Assembly (NCBI RefSeq): GCF_900095175.1
Contig: NZ_LT606946.1
Coordinates: forward strand, 1,333,417-1,397,416
DNA: 64,000 bases
Direction: 5' to 3'
Source of the DNA: Polynucleobacter necessarius
Lineage (GTDB): Bacteria > Pseudomonadota > Gammaproteobacteria > Burkholderiales > Burkholderiaceae
The position numbers and the translations under genes are program-made. This document shows, piece by piece, positions 17,573 to 26,885 of the stretch; the stretch's first letter is position 1; each line of letters opens with the position of its first letter. Under the pieces are notes generated by a model. It ran no database searches. It saw only the letters and a program-made list of their open reading frames with translations, and had not been told where the DNA came from.

Positions 17573-18523
17573 ATGAAGCTTATTAAAGTAATTGCAGTAT
17601 CTCTCGCCATGTTGTTCGGTGCCGCACAAGCACAGAACCTCTCAATTGCAACCGGTGGTACTGGTGGCGTTTACTACCCAATGGGTGGTGGCTTAGCCTC
17701 AGCGCTTTCTAGCAAAGTACCAGGCATGTCTGCGACTGCCGAAGTTACCGGCGGATCAGTTGATAACTTGAACCTAGTTGGCTCAGGAAAACCTTATGTT
17801 GGCTTCTCCATGGCTGATGCTGCTAAAGATGCTGAGGCTGGCCAGGGGAAATTCAAGGGTAGGCCAATTGATTTGAGCACACTACTCGTTCTCTACCCAA
17901 ATCTCATGCACGTTGTCACAGTTGAATCAACTGGCATCAAGTCTATGAAGGATCTCAAAGGTAAGCGTGTCAGCACCGGCTCACCTGGTAGCGCAACTGA
18001 AGTAATGGCCTTTCGCCTACTTGAAGCAGCTGGACTAGACAAAGACAAAGATGTTCAACGTGAGCGTTTAGGTGCCGCAGAGTCTGTTAATGTGATGAAA
18101 GACCGTAAGATTGATGCCTTTTTCTGGGAGGGCGGCTTACCAACCTCTGCAGTGACTGACTTGGCTAATAGCCCTGGTATGAATATTGTCATGGTTGATA
18201 ATGCTGATGAAGTGGCCGCTATGAACAAAAAATATGGCAATCTCTACTTCAAAGCAGTAATTCCTAAAACTACCTACAAAGGCATGGCCAAAGACAATCA
18301 AGCTGCCGGTGTTGCCAACATTTTGGTTGTTAACGCAAAAATGCCAGATGACGAAGCATACAAAATTGTTAAAGCGGTATTCGATAACAAAATTGATTTA
18401 GTTCGCACTCATAAGGAATACATTAACGTAACCCTTGAAAATCAAAAGCAAAGCTCCTCTCCAGTGCAGTATCACCCTGGTGCTTTGAAGTATTTCAAAG
18501 AAAAAAACATTAACGTAAATTAA
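17573..18523 (+). CDS. TAXI-family TRAP transporter solute receptor
   Basis: The 316-residue periplasmic receptor has a signal peptide at residues 1-20 (MKLIKVIAVSLAMLFGAAQA). The mature start LSIATGGTGGVYYPMGGG is the TAXI signature. The two-lobed binding protein captures an organic acid (family substrates include glutamate, 2-oxoglutarate and other carboxylates) and hands it to the fused TRAP permease encoded 70 bases downstream. A hairpin with a T run lies between them. It is intact. It is distinct from the second, broken TAXI-like gene at 38474-39801. Confidence 0.92.
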   Translation: MKLIKVIAVSLAMLFGAAQAQNLSIATGGTGGVYYPMGGGLASALSSKVPGMSATAEVTGGSVDNLNLVGSGKPYVGFSMADAAKDAEAGQGKFKGRPIDLSTLLVLYPNLMHVVTVESTGIKSMKDLKGKRVSTGSPGSATEVMAFRLLEAAGLDKDKDVQRERLGAAESVNVMKDRKIDAFFWEGGLPTSAVTDLANSPGMNIVMVDNADEVAAMNKKYGNLYFKAVIPKTTYKGMAKDNQAAGVANILVVNAKMPDDEAYKIVKAVFDNKIDLVRTHKEYINVTLENQKQSSSPVQYHPGALKYFKEKNINVN

Positions 18524-18532
18524 TGTAGTTAA

Positions 18533-18563
18533 AAAGAGCGGGGCATGCCTCGTTCTTTTTTTT
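18533..18563 (+). terminator. Intercistronic terminator/attenuator between receptor and permease
   Basis: An 11-bp stem AAAGAGCGGGG / CCTCGTTCTTT (with G-U pairs) at 18533-18543 and 18548-18558 is followed by a T run to 18563. It lies between the TAXI receptor and the permease. Partial termination here would give more receptor than permease. Confidence 0.7.
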
Positions 18564-18593
18564 GCAACCCCAATAAAAAATATAAGTAGAGAC

Positions 18594-20606
18594 ATGACTC
18601 AAAACGTAATAGACAACGAGACCCAAGCCAAGCTAGATGCCTTCATTAAAGAAGAGGAAGGTGATTCCAATGACTACAAAGGATTGCTAGCAAAATTTAT
18701 TACCCTGGTGACGGTGGGCATGTCACTCTTTCATCTCTATGCAGCATATTCAATTGTTCCAACCCAAGAGTTACGTGTTATTCACGTTGCCCTTGTACTC
18801 TTTTTGATCTTTTTAAGTTTCCCCATTGCATCTCGCTTTAAGAACCGACTTATGTGGTGGGACGTCATATTTGCAGTTGGCTCGCTATTAATTGCGTACT
18901 ACATGCTGAGTAATGCGGATGACTTGTTTGACAGAAATACGTTTCCAACCCAATTTGATGTTTTTGTGGGGATTTGCCTAATTCTCATGATTCTCGAAGC
19001 GGTACGCAGAACCAATGGCTTAATTTTAGTTACGGTAACCGTTCTATTCCTCTTGTACGCCTTGTATGGCAATTACCTTCCCGCTCCATGGACCCATAAA
19101 GGCTACGATCTCGATCGCTTGGTGGGCTACATGTACATGACGCTTGAGGGCATTTATGGCACCGCAGTAGACGTGTCAGCAACCCTAATTATCCTCTTTA
19201 CAATTTTTGGTGCCTTCTTGCAGTTCACTGGCGCAGGTAAATTCTTTATTGATTTTTCGTTTGCAGCTATGGGCGGCAAATCCTCTGGTGTTGGCAGAAC
19301 CATTGTGATGTCTTCATTCCTATTGGGCGGACCATCTGGTTCTGGTGTAGCTACTACCGTCACTGTGGGTTCCGTTGCTGCGCCTATGTTAGAAAAAGTC
19401 GGCTATGAAAGAAATGCTGCCGGGGGATTATTGGCTGCAGGTGGTTTAGGCGCCATCATTTCTCCGCCAGTTCTAGGGGCGGCAGCATTCTTGATTGCTG
19501 ACTTCCTCAAAATATCGTATTTAGATGTCATTCTGATGGCTACCATACCAACCATCTTGTTTTACCTTGGATTATTTGTCATGGTAGAAATTGACGTTCG
19601 TAAATATGGAATGAAGAACCTGCAATTCAAGGCAGCTGAAACCGCCTGGCAATTAACCAAAAAATACTGGTTCCACTTTTTCTCGCTAATCTCAATCGTT
19701 GTATTTATGATGATGGGATTCTCACCAATCACGTCTGTCTTTGCCGCAACAATCGTGTCGGCATTCTCAAGTATGTTGCGTGAAGATACCGCCATCATTC
19801 CTTGGGCCTGGTTTAGAGATAAAGAGCCATTTTGGTCAGGCCTTTATCAATCCAACCTAACAAAATCTCTTGCCGCTGGATCAACTGGGGTATTAGCAAT
19901 CACCGCTACTTGTGCTGGCGCCGGTCTGATTGTGGGTACGGTTACTTTAACGGGCTTAGGACTTAAATTTAGCTCTATTGTGATTCAGTATGCTGGCGGT
20001 TCGTTACTGCTAACTGCCATTTTTACCGGCTTAGTTGTCTGGGTGGTTGGTCTTGCAGTGCCAGTTACGGCGTCATATATTATTTGTGCTGTGATTGCCG
20101 CTCCTGCCCTAATTAACTTAGGTGTACCTGATTTTGCGGCGCATATGTTCATCTTCTACTACGCTGTGCTCTCTGAGGTTTCCCCTCCAACAGCCCTCTC
20201 GCCATTTGCGGCGGCAGCGATTTGCAAAGGTAATCCTTACAAGACAACACTGCAAACCTGGAAGTATGTTGCCCCCGCCATCTTGGTGCCATTTATGTTT
20301 GTTTTAGATAAGTCTGGTGTCAGCCTTTTATTAATGGGATCAACCACTGCATTAGCTCAGGCTGATTGGAGTCAAATTGCCTGGATCTCCTTTACTGCAG
20401 TCATGGGCGTTATTTGCCTTGCAGGTGGATTGCAGGGTTGGTTTATTGAAAAAACCAATGTATTTGAGCGAGTGGTGATGGTGGCTTCAGGTGTTGCTCT
20501 CGCCTACCCCGCAAATGAAACTGATTTATTAGGCTTTGCAGGATTTGGCATCGTGCTCATCACGCAAGCGCTCAGAAACCGTAGGCTTCGAAGAATTTTG
20601 CCGTAA
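18594..20606 (+). CDS. TRAP transporter fused permease (small + large subunit, TAXI type)
   Basis: The 670-residue inner-membrane protein has about 16-18 helices. The first four or so correspond to the small DctQ-like subunit and the rest to the large DctM-like subunit. The large-subunit signature GGPSGSGVATTVTVGSVAAPML near 250 and PVTASYIICAVIAAPAL near 500 are visible. It is a Na+-driven importer working with the receptor at 17573. It starts at the ATG at 18594 with weak GTAGAG upstream. Uninterrupted over its full length, so the transporter probably still works although neighbouring enzymes are broken. Confidence 0.92.
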   Translation: MTQNVIDNETQAKLDAFIKEEEGDSNDYKGLLAKFITLVTVGMSLFHLYAAYSIVPTQELRVIHVALVLFLIFLSFPIASRFKNRLMWWDVIFAVGSLLIAYYMLSNADDLFDRNTFPTQFDVFVGICLILMILEAVRRTNGLILVTVTVLFLLYALYGNYLPAPWTHKGYDLDRLVGYMYMTLEGIYGTAVDVSATLIILFTIFGAFLQFTGAGKFFIDFSFAAMGGKSSGVGRTIVMSSFLLGGPSGSGVATTVTVGSVAAPMLEKVGYERNAAGGLLAAGGLGAIISPPVLGAAAFLIADFLKISYLDVILMATIPTILFYLGLFVMVEIDVRKYGMKNLQFKAAETAWQLTKKYWFHFFSLISIVVFMMMGFSPITSVFAATIVSAFSSMLREDTAIIPWAWFRDKEPFWSGLYQSNLTKSLAAGSTGVLAITATCAGAGLIVGTVTLTGLGLKFSSIVIQYAGGSLLLTAIFTGLVVWVVGLAVPVTASYIICAVIAAPALINLGVPDFAAHMFIFYYAVLSEVSPPTALSPFAAAAICKGNPYKTTLQTWKYVAPAILVPFMFVLDKSGVSLLLMGSTTALAQADWSQIAWISFTAVMGVICLAGGLQGWFIEKTNVFERVVMVASGVALAYPANETDLLGFAGFGIVLITQALRNRRLRRILP

Positions 20607-20626
20607 ACTAAGCGTCATAAGCCAAT

Positions 20627-20657
20627 AAAAAATCCCGCATTATGTGCGGGATTTTTT
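20627..20657. terminator. Bidirectional terminator between permease and mandelate racemase-like gene
   Basis: The stem TCCCGCA / TGCGGGA (20633-20639 and 20645-20651) is flanked by six A and six T, suitable for both converging transcripts. Confidence 0.9.
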
Positions 20658-20682
20658 ATTTTCTAGCAAGCGACTAATCACA

Positions 20683-21711
20683 TTAGGTAATCTTGGTCCA
20701 GGCCACTTTACCGGCATATTTTTTAATCGCAGCTTCATCAAACTCAAAACCTAATCCTGGGGTTTTATGCAGAATTAAATCGCCGTTCTTAAAGGCCAGC
20801 TGTTTGTTAATTAATCTACGGAAGTTCAAGACCTGATCGTCCAAGAAGAATTCTACAAAGCGCGCATTGGGAGTTGCGGCCACCAAAGGCGCATGTAGGT
20901 CATGCATCCAATGCGGGCAAATAATTACACCCTTTAAATCTGCATAGGCTGAAATACGACGCCATTCGGTAATGCCGCCACACACCGCTGCATCCGACTG
21001 CAGAATAGCTGCGCCACCAGCATCAATCAACTCCCGAAAACGCCAGCGCCCAGCCTCCATCTCGCCGGTAGCAACGTTGATCTTGGTTTGGCGAGCCAGC
21101 GCCGCATGCAGGTCAATCGCATCTGGTGAAAATGGCTCCTCAATCCAGTATGGGTTGTAAGCCTCAAAGCGACGGATGTATTCCAGAGCAGTTGGCAGAT
21201 CACGCCAAGCATTATTGGCATCCAAGGTCAGTAAAACATCCTCCCCTACAGCCTTACGAGCAGCCTTAACGCGCGCTTCTTCTTCTCTTAGGGATAGACG
21301 CCCCACCTTCATTTTGACTGCCTTAAAACCCTGCTTAACGTAAGACTCCATCTCCTTGCCCAGCTTGGCAGGTGTTTTGCCATCTAAATAATATCCACCA
21401 CTGGCATAAGCTGGCACACGATCATCTACAACTGAGCCTAAGTAATGGTGAAGAGGTAATTTTGCGGCACGGGCATTTAAATCCCAAAGCGCGGTATCCA
21501 AGATGGAGATGCCACGCATGACTGCACCAGCGCGCCCTTGCAAAATAGACTCGTTATACATATCCATCCACAAGCCTTCGCTGCGATGACTGTTTTGACC
21601 AATCAGTTTTGGGGCCAGCAATTGTTCCACTGCAATCTTAGCAATATCCCCGCCAGCACTACCAACATAGCAAAAGCCAATACCCTCATTACCATCCTTA
21701 CCACGCAGTCG
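20683..21711 (-). pseudogene. Mandelate racemase/enolase-superfamily protein, 5'-truncated
   Basis: The C-terminal barrel is complete: KMKVG lysine motif, metal ligands in LDANNAW, WIEEPF and ATGEMEAG, and the His in ICPHWMHDL. This pattern fits acid-sugar dehydratases of the family. Upstream, the capping domain can be read back only to RLRGKDGNEGIGF, where a TAG (21712-21714) closes the frame. About 40 N-terminal residues and any start codon are missing, and the divergent gene begins at 21749, so there is no room for them. A GTG at about 21630 could start a fragment. A deletion that removed the 5' end and promoter is likely. Confidence 0.75.
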
Positions 21712-21748
21712 CTAATTAACATGCATCATTTACAAATTTGGGAAAGTT

Positions 21749-22675
21749 ATGAGTAAAGTCATTGTGATAGGTACAGGCACCATGGGCGTGGGTATTGCCG
21801 CCGGCTTTCTGGCATTTGGTGCCAACACGATTCTGCTGGGCAGAGATCTTGAGAAAGCAGAGCTAAGTCTCTCCAAAGTGGAGGCATGTGCTGACTCCAT
21901 TAATCCAACATGGCGAAAAAGTAGCGCACAACTCCTTGCTGGCACCATCGCAGACTGGTCGGATTGGGAGAGTACCGATCTCGTTATTGAAACTATCTCT
22001 GAGCGTCTAGAGCTTAAGCAGGCAATATTTAGCGAGCTTGATCAGCGTGTACCGCCCAGCATTCCGATTGGTAGCAATAGCTCGAGCTTCCCTATAAGCG
22101 ATATTGCACAAGGCCTTTCAACAAGTTGCCGTATGTTCAATACCCACTACTTCATGCCCGCCCATATCGTTCCTTTGGTGGAGGTGGTGTTGGGTGCAAC
22201 ATCAGATCCTCAAATGGCAGAGCAGGTTTGCAGCCTCTATCGCGCCCATGGCAAAAAACCCGTGTTGGTCAAGCGTGATATCCCGGGATTTCTGGCTAAT
22301 CGAATTCAGCATGCCTTAATGCGCGAAGCACTCTCTCTGGTGCAAGAAGGAATCGCCTCGCCAGATGATGTTGACACTGCGGTGCGCTACAGCTTTGGCT
22401 TTCGTTACGCAGCAGTTGGCCCAATGACTCAAAAAGAAATCTCCGGCTGGGAAGGTATGGCACTAGCTGCAGAGATAATCTACCCCTCTCTCTCCAACAT
22501 TAGCGCACCACCTGCTTGCGTTATGGATCTAGTGAGCAGTGGAAAAACGGGTATGGCCAAGGGCGCAGGTTTTAGAGAGTGGTCACCAGAAGAGGCAAGG
22601 GAGATGAAACAAGTCTATGAAATGCGCCTCAAGGCAGCGTTTGAGGTACTAAAAATAGCTCTCGAACTAAATTAA
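21749..22675 (+). CDS. 3-hydroxyacyl-CoA dehydrogenase-family protein (second paralogue)
   Basis: The 308-residue paralogue of the gene at 14644 shares its layout: VIVIGTGTMGVGIAAGF loop, LVIETISERLELKQ, SNSSSFPISDI, HYFMPAHIVPLVEV, and DIPGFLANRIQHAL before the C-terminal domain. Having two copies around one catabolic/uptake island suggests two related oxidation steps or redundant enzymes. It starts at the ATG at 21749 with GAAAG upstream and is intact. Substrate is not assignable from sequence alone. Confidence 0.85.
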   Translation: MSKVIVIGTGTMGVGIAAGFLAFGANTILLGRDLEKAELSLSKVEACADSINPTWRKSSAQLLAGTIADWSDWESTDLVIETISERLELKQAIFSELDQRVPPSIPIGSNSSSFPISDIAQGLSTSCRMFNTHYFMPAHIVPLVEVVLGATSDPQMAEQVCSLYRAHGKKPVLVKRDIPGFLANRIQHALMREALSLVQEGIASPDDVDTAVRYSFGFRYAAVGPMTQKEISGWEGMALAAEIIYPSLSNISAPPACVMDLVSSGKTGMAKGAGFREWSPEEAREMKQVYEMRLKAAFEVLKIALELN

Positions 22676-22746
22676 ATCGATATTGTTGCGGCACAGCATA
22701 TTCCAAAATACTCAGATCTTTCGCAACAATATTGGATAATTGATTA

Positions 22747-24207
22747 GTGAAGAAAAAAGTCTGTGAATGGCCCCTGTTTTTTAAAAGGGCAATCAAAGTA
22801 ACTGGATTTGCCCTTGTAGGGTTTATTCAACTGCCAGGGGTAGAGCTCGTCTCTAGCGCTCTAGCGCAAACTACAACCCAAAATAGTAAGGCCAGCAAAG
22901 CACCTCAAGTCAAGCAAAAGGCAGCGGTACAAAAAAGTAAGCAGGCTGGGCTTCAAGTGAAGAATGACCCTTTAAGTCAACCCTCCAAAAGCATGAGTTT
23001 AAATCCCGAGTTATTCAAACGAATTGAGGGGGCACCTAATAATCAAGATATAGCAAACCTGGATTACCGCGTCCAGCGTGGCTGTCTACGTCGCAGCGAT
23101 AACCAAGAGAATCTCCCAGCCAATTTAGGCTTGGAAGATCCCAACTTTAATGATTTTTTTAAATCTCAGACTCAAGGGTTTTTTGATCGAATGCGTGGCA
23201 ATTGCATTCCTTACGCCCTAGCGCTTGGAAGTCGCAATCGCTTTGAATCACTCAGCATCATGAATGGCCCCATACAAGATGCTAAGACAGAGATTTGGAC
23301 TTTTACACCTTCGGCAGCTGATAGCTTCTTGATTCAACAAGACTACCTCAGGGATGAGTTCAAACGCTTTACAGAGATTCAATTACCACTGAGCGATGTT
23401 TTGTATGGCCCTAAAAAAGTAGGCGATAAATTACCGGTTGAACTGGTTTGGGAGCTGAACTCGGTCATCAAGCAAATTTATCCTGAAGAAAATAATGCGC
23501 TTGAAAACACCAATAGCGTTGTTCGACTGATTGTGGACTTTGGCGATAAAGAGCGCTGGGCGCAAATTTGGGCTGCAGAAATTATTGATCCAGCAGGCGG
23601 CGAAGTTTTTTCAAGTGCATTTTGGGTTGAGAGGAATGATATTCCGGGTGGTTTTTATACCGCTAGCGGAGAATCTATTGAGCGCACTTTTTGGACCAAT
23701 CCTTTAAGCTATCGACGCATATCCAGAGGTGTCGGCAGCGTGCGAGCATCCAGCAAGAAAGCGGCACCGTCCAAGAATGGTGCCCCTGTAGCAGCACCTA
23801 AACAGCGCTATCGAACTCATATGGGTATTGATTATTCAGCGCCAAAAGGCACGCCAGTTTTTAGTGTAGCTACAGGCAAGGTAGTCCATCTCGGCTATAG
23901 CGGCGCGTTTGGCAACCTTATCATCATCGAACACCCTGGAAACTATCGTACCTACTATGCGCATTTAAGTGCCTACAACGTTGAGCTACAAGTGGGCAAT
24001 GAAGTCCGACGCGGTTTAGAGATTGGCTATGTTGGATCAACTGGTCGCTCTACTGGACCCCATCTACACTTTGAATTAAGAAAAGATGGGGTCTATGTCG
24101 ACCCCTACGCCTCAAAAACACAATTAGATTTATGGAATATGCGCGATAGCGATAGCGGCTTACTTACTAGAGAAATTCTATTGCTAGGAACGCCTGTATT
24201 AAATTAA
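22747..24207 (+). CDS. M23-family (LytM) peptidoglycan endopeptidase
   Basis: The 486-residue secreted protein starts at GTG 22747 and has a signal-like N-terminus (KKKVCEWPLFFKRAIKV, hydrophobic run, SALA). A Lys/Gln-rich linker and a central domain of unknown fold (about 90-330) precede a C-terminal LytM domain. There the zinc ligands are seen in HMGIDYSAPKGTPV, and YYAHL and GPHLHFELR supply the other His. Such enzymes cut cross-links between peptidoglycan stem peptides. No lesion was seen, and a strong terminator follows. Confidence 0.88.
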   Translation: MKKKVCEWPLFFKRAIKVTGFALVGFIQLPGVELVSSALAQTTTQNSKASKAPQVKQKAAVQKSKQAGLQVKNDPLSQPSKSMSLNPELFKRIEGAPNNQDIANLDYRVQRGCLRRSDNQENLPANLGLEDPNFNDFFKSQTQGFFDRMRGNCIPYALALGSRNRFESLSIMNGPIQDAKTEIWTFTPSAADSFLIQQDYLRDEFKRFTEIQLPLSDVLYGPKKVGDKLPVELVWELNSVIKQIYPEENNALENTNSVVRLIVDFGDKERWAQIWAAEIIDPAGGEVFSSAFWVERNDIPGGFYTASGESIERTFWTNPLSYRRISRGVGSVRASSKKAAPSKNGAPVAAPKQRYRTHMGIDYSAPKGTPVFSVATGKVVHLGYSGAFGNLIIIEHPGNYRTYYAHLSAYNVELQVGNEVRRGLEIGYVGSTGRSTGPHLHFELRKDGVYVDPYASKTQLDLWNMRDSDSGLLTREILLLGTPVLN

Positions 24208-24259
24208 TTTTGTGAATTTATTTGCTGAATTTATTTTTAGAGGGTGCAAATGAATATAG

Positions 24260-24283
24260 AAAGGGGTCCATTTGGACCCCTTT
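24260..24283. terminator. Bidirectional terminator between M23 and Usp genes
   Basis: A near-perfect palindrome AAAGGGGTCCA / TGGACCCCTTT lies between two converging genes, with A and T ends usable in either direction. Confidence 0.85.
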
Positions 24284-24300
24284 GTTTGACGCCATCGATA

Positions 24301-24741
24301 TCAACCGATAACTAAAACTGGCAACTTGGAGTGCACAATCACCTCATGCGTTTCGCTACCCAATAAAACACTCTTAATACCAGTGCGCTTATGAGAGGCC
24401 ATCACGATGACATCAGCTTTGGCTTTCTTGGCGCTATCCAAAATACCTTCGGATAGATTGCTATTGGCAATATGCAGGGTATTAGCCTTAATAGCGGCAC
24501 CCAATGCAACTGCTGACTTTTTCAGGATATCCGCAGCAAATGCATCGCATACCTTTTTATGCTCTTTTAGAGAGATGCCATACCCCATAGTGCTATCGGA
24601 ATACATCATCGGCGGCATTGGATCAGATACATAAACTAATGTCACCGCGGCCTTATCCATCTTAGCAAGCTCGGCCACCCTCTTTAAGGACTTTTTACTG
24701 ACATCCGAACCATTAACCGGTGCTAATAAGTGCTTGAACAT
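24301..24741 (-). CDS. Universal stress protein (UspA family)
   Basis: The 146-residue cytoplasmic Usp domain begins MFKHLLAPVNGSDVSKKS and ends with the nucleotide-binding stretch MASHKRTGIKSVLLGS, then SKLPVLVI, matching the G-x2-G-x9-G-S type of ATP-binding Usp. It is monocistronic, convergent with the M23 gene and divergent from the DUF2177 gene. Intact. Confidence 0.92.
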   Translation of the reverse strand: MFKHLLAPVNGSDVSKKSLKRVAELAKMDKAAVTLVYVSDPMPPMMYSDSTMGYGISLKEHKKVCDAFAADILKKSAVALGAAIKANTLHIANSNLSEGILDSAKKAKADVIVMASHKRTGIKSVLLGSETHEVIVHSKLPVLVIG

Positions 24742-24829
24742 ATTGACTCCTGTTAAATTAAGCCTTGATGGCTTTCATTACATCATAATCCTTAATACTC
24801 TCGTATAAAAGCATAAAAAGGAAACTGAA

Positions 24830-25231
24830 TTGCTCAAGTACTTAGCGGTGTATTTTTCATTTTTAGTGTCATTCGTCATCATTGACTTCATTTGGCTTCT
24901 TGGTATCGCCAAAAATCTCTATCGCGATGACATGGGCTCGCTCATGACCAGCGAACCTAAGCTATTAGCTGGACTTGGTTTCTATTTACTCTATGCACTT
25001 GGTGCATCTATTTTTGTCATCCTTCCAGCAATTTCAAAACAGTCTTGCTTATATGGGGTGCAATATGGCGCCCTATTTGGTTTCTTTTGCTATATGACTT
25101 ACGATCTCACTAACCTTGCTGTAGTCCGTGATTTCCCTATGCGACTGGCATTTGTAGATATCGCTTGGGGCTCAACGGTAACCGCGGCATCCAGCGCTCT
25201 AGCCTACTGGCTTGGTAGTAAGATAGCCTGA
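24830..25231 (+). CDS. DUF2177-family membrane protein
   Basis: The 133-residue protein starts at TTG 24830 and has four hydrophobic helices. IDFIWLLGIAKNLYR in helix 1 and YMTYDLTNLAVVRDFP near residue 90 are the hallmarks of DUF2177. AFVDIAWGSTVTAASS leads the last helix. Function of the family is unknown. It is followed 13 bases later by the SulP remnant on the same strand. Intact. Confidence 0.8.
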   Translation: MLKYLAVYFSFLVSFVIIDFIWLLGIAKNLYRDDMGSLMTSEPKLLAGLGFYLLYALGASIFVILPAISKQSCLYGVQYGALFGFFCYMTYDLTNLAVVRDFPMRLAFVDIAWGSTVTAASSALAYWLGSKIA

Positions 25232-25244
25232 AAATCTTTTTCCC

Positions 25245-26885
25245 ATGAATCTCTTTCACCCAAAACTACTTGATTCCTTTAGGGGCTATAACGGCGCCCT
25301 TTTTTTGCAAAGATATATTGGCGGGTATCACGGTTGGTGTAGTTGGCACTACCTTTAGCAATGGCCTTTGCAATTGCCAGTGGACTCAAACCAGAAGCAG
25401 GCATTTTCACAGCGATTATTGCTGGTGGACTCATTTCTGTATTAGGAGGTAGCCGCGTACAAATTGGTGGGCCAGCGGGCGCTTTCATTGTCATCGTTTA
25501 CGGCATTGTTGAGCATTACGGTCTTGCTAATTTGCTGTTGGCAACTGCCAAGTCTGGGGTGTTCTTATTTTTGATGGGACTCTTTCGACTTGGAACTTTA
25601 ATTCGCTTTATTCCAATTGCCGTCATTATTGGATTTACTAATGGTATCGCCGTCCTAATTGGTCTTTCTCGAGTCAAAGAGTTTTTTGGCTTACAAATTA
25701 CCAAGGTGCCTGCTGAATTTTTTCAAGCAATCGAAGCTTTGTATGCTGCCGCCGATACAGTAAATCCCATTGCCCTTATGTTATCCATAGGCAGCTTGGC
25801 TCTTTTAATTGCTTGGAGAACTTTTCAGAAACGCCTTGGACACCTAAGCCATATCCCAGCAACAGTCATTGCAATGACTGTTGCCACCATCATCACAAGC
25901 ATCTTTAACCTGCCTGTCGACACCATTGGTAGTCGTTTTGGCGGCATTCCGTCAGGACTACCCAGCTTTGAATGGATTCCAGTGAGCTGGAGTACTGCAT
26001 AGTTTGTCATTGCGCCTGCTATCACATTAGCCGTGCTTGGGGCCATTGAATCGCTGCTATGCGCACGCATTGCAGATGGACTGATTCATGATCGCCACAA
26101 TTCTAACCAGGGGCTGATGGCGCAGGAAGTAGCTAATTTAGTCACTCCATTTTTTGGTGGCATGCCCAGCAACAGGAACTATTGCAAGAACAGTTACCAA
26201 CATACAGAGTGGCGCTAGCACACCGATTGCCGGCATAGTTCATGCCTTGACATTGCTGGTGATTGTTTTGTTTGGAACTCCACTTGCAACCAATATTCCT
26301 TTAGCTAGCCTAGCTGCGATTCTCATGTTTGTTGCTTGGAATATGGGTGAGTGGAGAAAGTTTGCTGATCTCAAGCAATTCCGCATGCCTTATCGCTTAA
26401 CAATGTTGAGCGTGTTTTTCCTAACCATCGTCTTGGATCTCACTGTTGCAATACAGGTGGGTCTGTTATTAGCATTCATTACTTTTATTTATCGAATCTC
26501 GAGCCTCTCTCGCTATGAAGCAGCAAGTGCAATTGATTTTCCAGAACTACAAACACATCAAGGAAAAATTGCTGTTTTCAGAATCTATGGTGTCATCTTT
26601 TTTGGCGCAGTTAAGCTTCTAGAAAATATTGAGAAGGAATTGCCATCACAAGTTTTAGTCTTGGGCATGAAGAACGTGATCTATATCGACGTTTCCGGAA
26701 TGGATGCCCTGCTTGAGCTTGAGAGTGTTTGCAAATCCAAGGGTGTCAAGCTTATGATTTGTGGTCTAGTACATCAACCCCATGATATGGCAGCACGTGG
26801 AGGTCTATTTCAGAGGGTGCCTCAGGATTACATCCAAGCTGATCTGCAGCAAGGCATTCGCACTGCAGTCAGTCACATTAACTGA
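25245..26885 (+). pseudogene. SulP-family anion permease with STAS domain, heavily decayed (four lesions)
   Basis: Reading through the lesions gives a full SulP transporter of about 545 residues: LLDSFRGYNGAL, LAGITVGVV, ALPLAMAFAIASG, GGPAGAFIV, then after residue 380 a STAS domain (IYIDVSGMDALLE). The lesions are an extra T in T7 at 25300-25306, an extra G at 25345-25346, an in-frame TAG at 26000-26002 (one C-to-T step from CAG) and an extra C at 26165-26167. SulP members carry sulfate or bicarbonate; which one is unknown. It is the most degraded gene here and cannot be blamed on one sequencing slip. It converges with the SafE-like gene, overlapping by 8 bases. Confidence 0.88.
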
